From Candidatus Altarchaeales archaeon (lineage in GTDB: Archaea > Altiarchaeota > Altiarchaeia > IMC4 > SCGC-AAA252-I15): a DNA stretch of 7,301 nucleotides. Position 1 is the stretch's first letter. Each line of letters begins with the position of its first letter. This document shows positions 6,179 to 7,301 of the stretch, one piece after another. A program made the position numbers and the translations under genes. The notes under the pieces were generated by a model. It saw only the letters and a list, made by a program, of their open reading frames with translations. It searched no databases and was not told the DNA's origin. The stretch spans positions 1-7,301 of the forward strand of contig WJJK01000044.1 of assembly GCA_014729705.1 (NCBI GenBank). The letters run 5' to 3'.

Positions 6179-6198
6179 TTTTTTTATTTTTATTTTTT
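6179..6198 (+). terminator. T-rich terminator after glnA
   Basis: Three T runs of 7, 5 and 6 bases, broken by single A residues, begin 10 nt after the glnA stop. No hairpin precedes them, as expected for archaeal intrinsic termination. The tract overlaps the stop codon of the converging minus-strand gene at 6197-6199. On the minus strand it is A-rich, so it should not terminate that gene. Confidence 0.6.
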
Positions 6199-7301
6199 AA
6201 CTGTAGGTAGCCTTATCCAGGGTTAGGTTGTGTATTCTGTTTTGGAAGTGACAGGATATGTAGTGCCTAATTTTGTTTTCAGGGAATTCAGCTAAATCCA
6301 CTGAAACCAAGTTATTGTAGGAATAGTATCTGGATTCAGCAGCAAGATCGATTAAGTCAATGGTTTCAGCCAAAATAAGGTGGTCGCCTGTTGAGTTTCC
6401 AAGCGTACACCTGTAAGTCAAATTCAACTTAGCCTTAAGGTTTTTCGCAGGCAAAAGACCCTTGTTTTCCGCCCGGATATTGAATTTGGTTTCAAGGAAT
6501 GTAGTGGAATTTAGCGGGTATTCCGCGAAGAAGGAATAGGTTCTCGCAGTAGACGTCCAATTATAGGTTTCATTTACCACGTAAAAATTCGTGCCGTTGA
6601 CGGCGGAGTTATAGTAATCGGTTAAGGCAAATACCAATGAATGGTTAACAAACAGATCATAAAGGTCAAGATATAAAGTAACCTCAGCGGAATCGGGTGA
6701 AAGTGGGTTGGGGTCGACATTGTCTTTTAGGGTGTCTGAGTCGGTATCGGCAAGTATGGGAGAGGTGGGGAGGTTGTAGTGTTCATCAAAGTCCGTTAGG
6801 TTGTCGCCATCCGAATCCTTCTTGTTTATATTGGTTCCTATGCGTTTCTCCAAAAAATCAGGTATATCATCTGAATCAGTATCCGCTAAAACGCATTTAT
6901 GGCCTACACATGCGTCGATTGAACGATTACACCCCTTCTTAGTGTATGTGGAGCGCACACAGCATTCGAAGGGGCAGGGTTCTTTCACGCAGCTGTAGTT
7001 TACGCATTTTGAGTGGATTCCACACCCCTGAGGCATGTAGCCTGTGAGGTTCTGGTCACCCATATCCTGGGGGCAGCATTCAAAGGGGCAGGTTATGTTT
7101 CCACAGGTGAAGTCTATGCAATCCCTTTGACCAGGACACGGCTTATACTCATATCCAGGGAGTATGCAGCACTCGGATTCGCAGGGCAACAAAGCGGTGG
7201 ACGTGGTTGTGGATGTGGAAGACGTGGAGGTGGTCGAGGATGTGCCCAATAGGTTCTCTATCAAACCCGCACCCCCGGAGGACGTCCTCTGGGTTGTAGT
7301 G
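6197..7301 (-). CDS. Cys-rich, calcium-repeat surface protein of unknown function (5' end beyond window)
   Basis: I do not recognise this as a named family. The frame is open to the right edge, so the N-terminus is missing. A TTG at 7264 could serve as a start, but the twelve codons before it (Thr-Thr-Thr-Gln-Arg-Thr-Ser-Ser...) have the same Thr/Ser-rich character, so it is probably internal. Counting from that TTG, a Thr/Ser linker (8-24) is followed by three six-cysteine modules (28-124), Asp-rich calcium-type repeats similar to thrombospondin type 3 (128-184), and a beta-rich C-terminal region (about 193-355) that may be a CARDB/Ig-like sandwich. That region holds the only other cysteines, 286 and 338, a likely disulfide pair. 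Thirteen N-X-S/T sequons suggest heavy N-glycosylation. No membrane span is visible, so any anchor or signal peptide lies in the missing part. An extracellular adhesin or cell-surface role is inferred. Confidence 0.85.
   Translation of the reverse strand, partial: TTTQRTSSGGAGLIENLLGTSSTTSTSSTSTTTSTALLPCESECCILPGYEYKPCPGQRDCIDFTCGNITCPFECCPQDMGDQNLTGYMPQGCGIHSKCVNYSCVKEPCPFECCVRSTYTKKGCNRSIDACVGHKCVLADTDSDDIPDFLEKRIGTNINKKDSDGDNLTDFDEHYNLPTSPILADTDSDTLKDNVDPNPLSPDSAEVTLYLDLYDLFVNHSLVFALTDYYNSAVNGTNFYVVNETYNWTSTARTYSFFAEYPLNSTTFLETKFNIRAENKGLLPAKNLKAKLNLTYRCTLGNSTGDHLILAETIDLIDLAAESRYYSYNNLVSVDLAEFPENKIRHYISCHFQNRIHNLTLDKATYS
6713..6883 (-). repeat. Asp-rich calcium-binding-type repeats (protein level)
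   Basis: Residues 128-184 of the surface protein contain DTDSDDIPDFLE, DSDGDNLTDFDE and DTDSDTLKDNVDP, starting 22 and 23 residues apart. This is the spacing and D-x-D-x-D pattern of thrombospondin type 3-like repeats, which bind calcium and form stiff stalks. GTN and PTSP turns precede the second and third units, as often seen in archaeal and bacterial surface proteins. Confidence 0.8.
6893..7183 (-). repeat. Three tandem six-cysteine modules (protein level)
   Basis: Eighteen cysteines follow C-x3-CC-x(9-16)-C-x(5-6)-C-x4-C three times: residues 28/32/33/43/49/54, 59/63/64/81/87/92 and 97/101/102/112/119/124. The modules are separated by exactly four residues. Modules two and three both start CPFECC; the first starts CESECC. 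The regularity implies three small disulfide-bonded domains outside the cell. I cannot name the domain from sequence alone. Confidence 0.85.
7193..7243 (-). repeat. Low-complexity Thr/Ser linker
   Basis: Seventeen residues, all but the last Thr or Ser, lie just before the cysteine modules. This is a typical flexible, possibly O-glycosylated spacer in archaeal surface proteins. Further Thr/Ser codons continue to the window edge, broken by a short GGAGLIENLLG segment, so more linker or repeats may lie upstream. Confidence 0.8.

Overview
The window most likely comes from an archaeon. Start sites are preceded by GGTGA/GAGGTG-type ribosome-binding sequences, and TATA-like boxes sit at archaeal distances upstream of several genes. 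glnA ends in a bare T-rich tract without a hairpin. Ile ATA and Arg AGG/AGA codons are frequent. The last gene encodes an exported-looking protein with a Thr/Ser stalk, Asp-rich calcium-type repeats and thirteen N-X-S/T sequons, a style common in archaeal surface proteins. The lineage cannot be fixed from this sequence, and a bacterial source is not fully excluded.

Layout. On the minus strand, 1-2746 carries the front of an rnf operon read right to left: rnfC, rnfD, rnfG and the first six codons of a gene that is probably rnfE. These genes overlap or abut (8-nt overlap, TAAATG junction, ATGA overlap), so they are one translationally packed operon. Rnf is a membrane complex that couples ferredoxin oxidation and NAD+ reduction to ion transport. 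The flavin-attachment Thr of RnfG and RnfD, both 4Fe-4S clusters of RnfC and its glycine-rich NADH-site loop are all present. The divergent spacer 2747-2999 holds two tandem 45-bp copies (44-bp period) of a TATA-containing element, then an AT-rich stretch with the promoter for the plus-strand genes.

On the plus strand, 3000-6168 is a nitrogen-assimilation cluster: amt (ammonium channel with a signal peptide), glnK (PII sensor, 11 nt behind amt, ribosome site overlapping the amt stop) and glnA (type I-alpha glutamine synthetase with its own promoter and ribosome site). Amt brings in ammonium, GlnK gates it in response to 2-oxoglutarate and adenylate levels, and GlnA fixes it. The PII T-loop lacks Tyr51 and GlnA lacks the bacterial adenylylation segment, so control is expected to be non-covalent.

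On the minus strand, 6197-7301 is the 3' part of a gene that runs off the right edge. It encodes a Thr/Ser linker, three regular six-cysteine modules, Asp-rich calcium-type repeats and a beta-rich C-terminal domain. It is the least understood gene here and converges on glnA with a 28-nt gap. The tandem promoter-like repeat and the six-cysteine surface protein are the two items most worth a second look.
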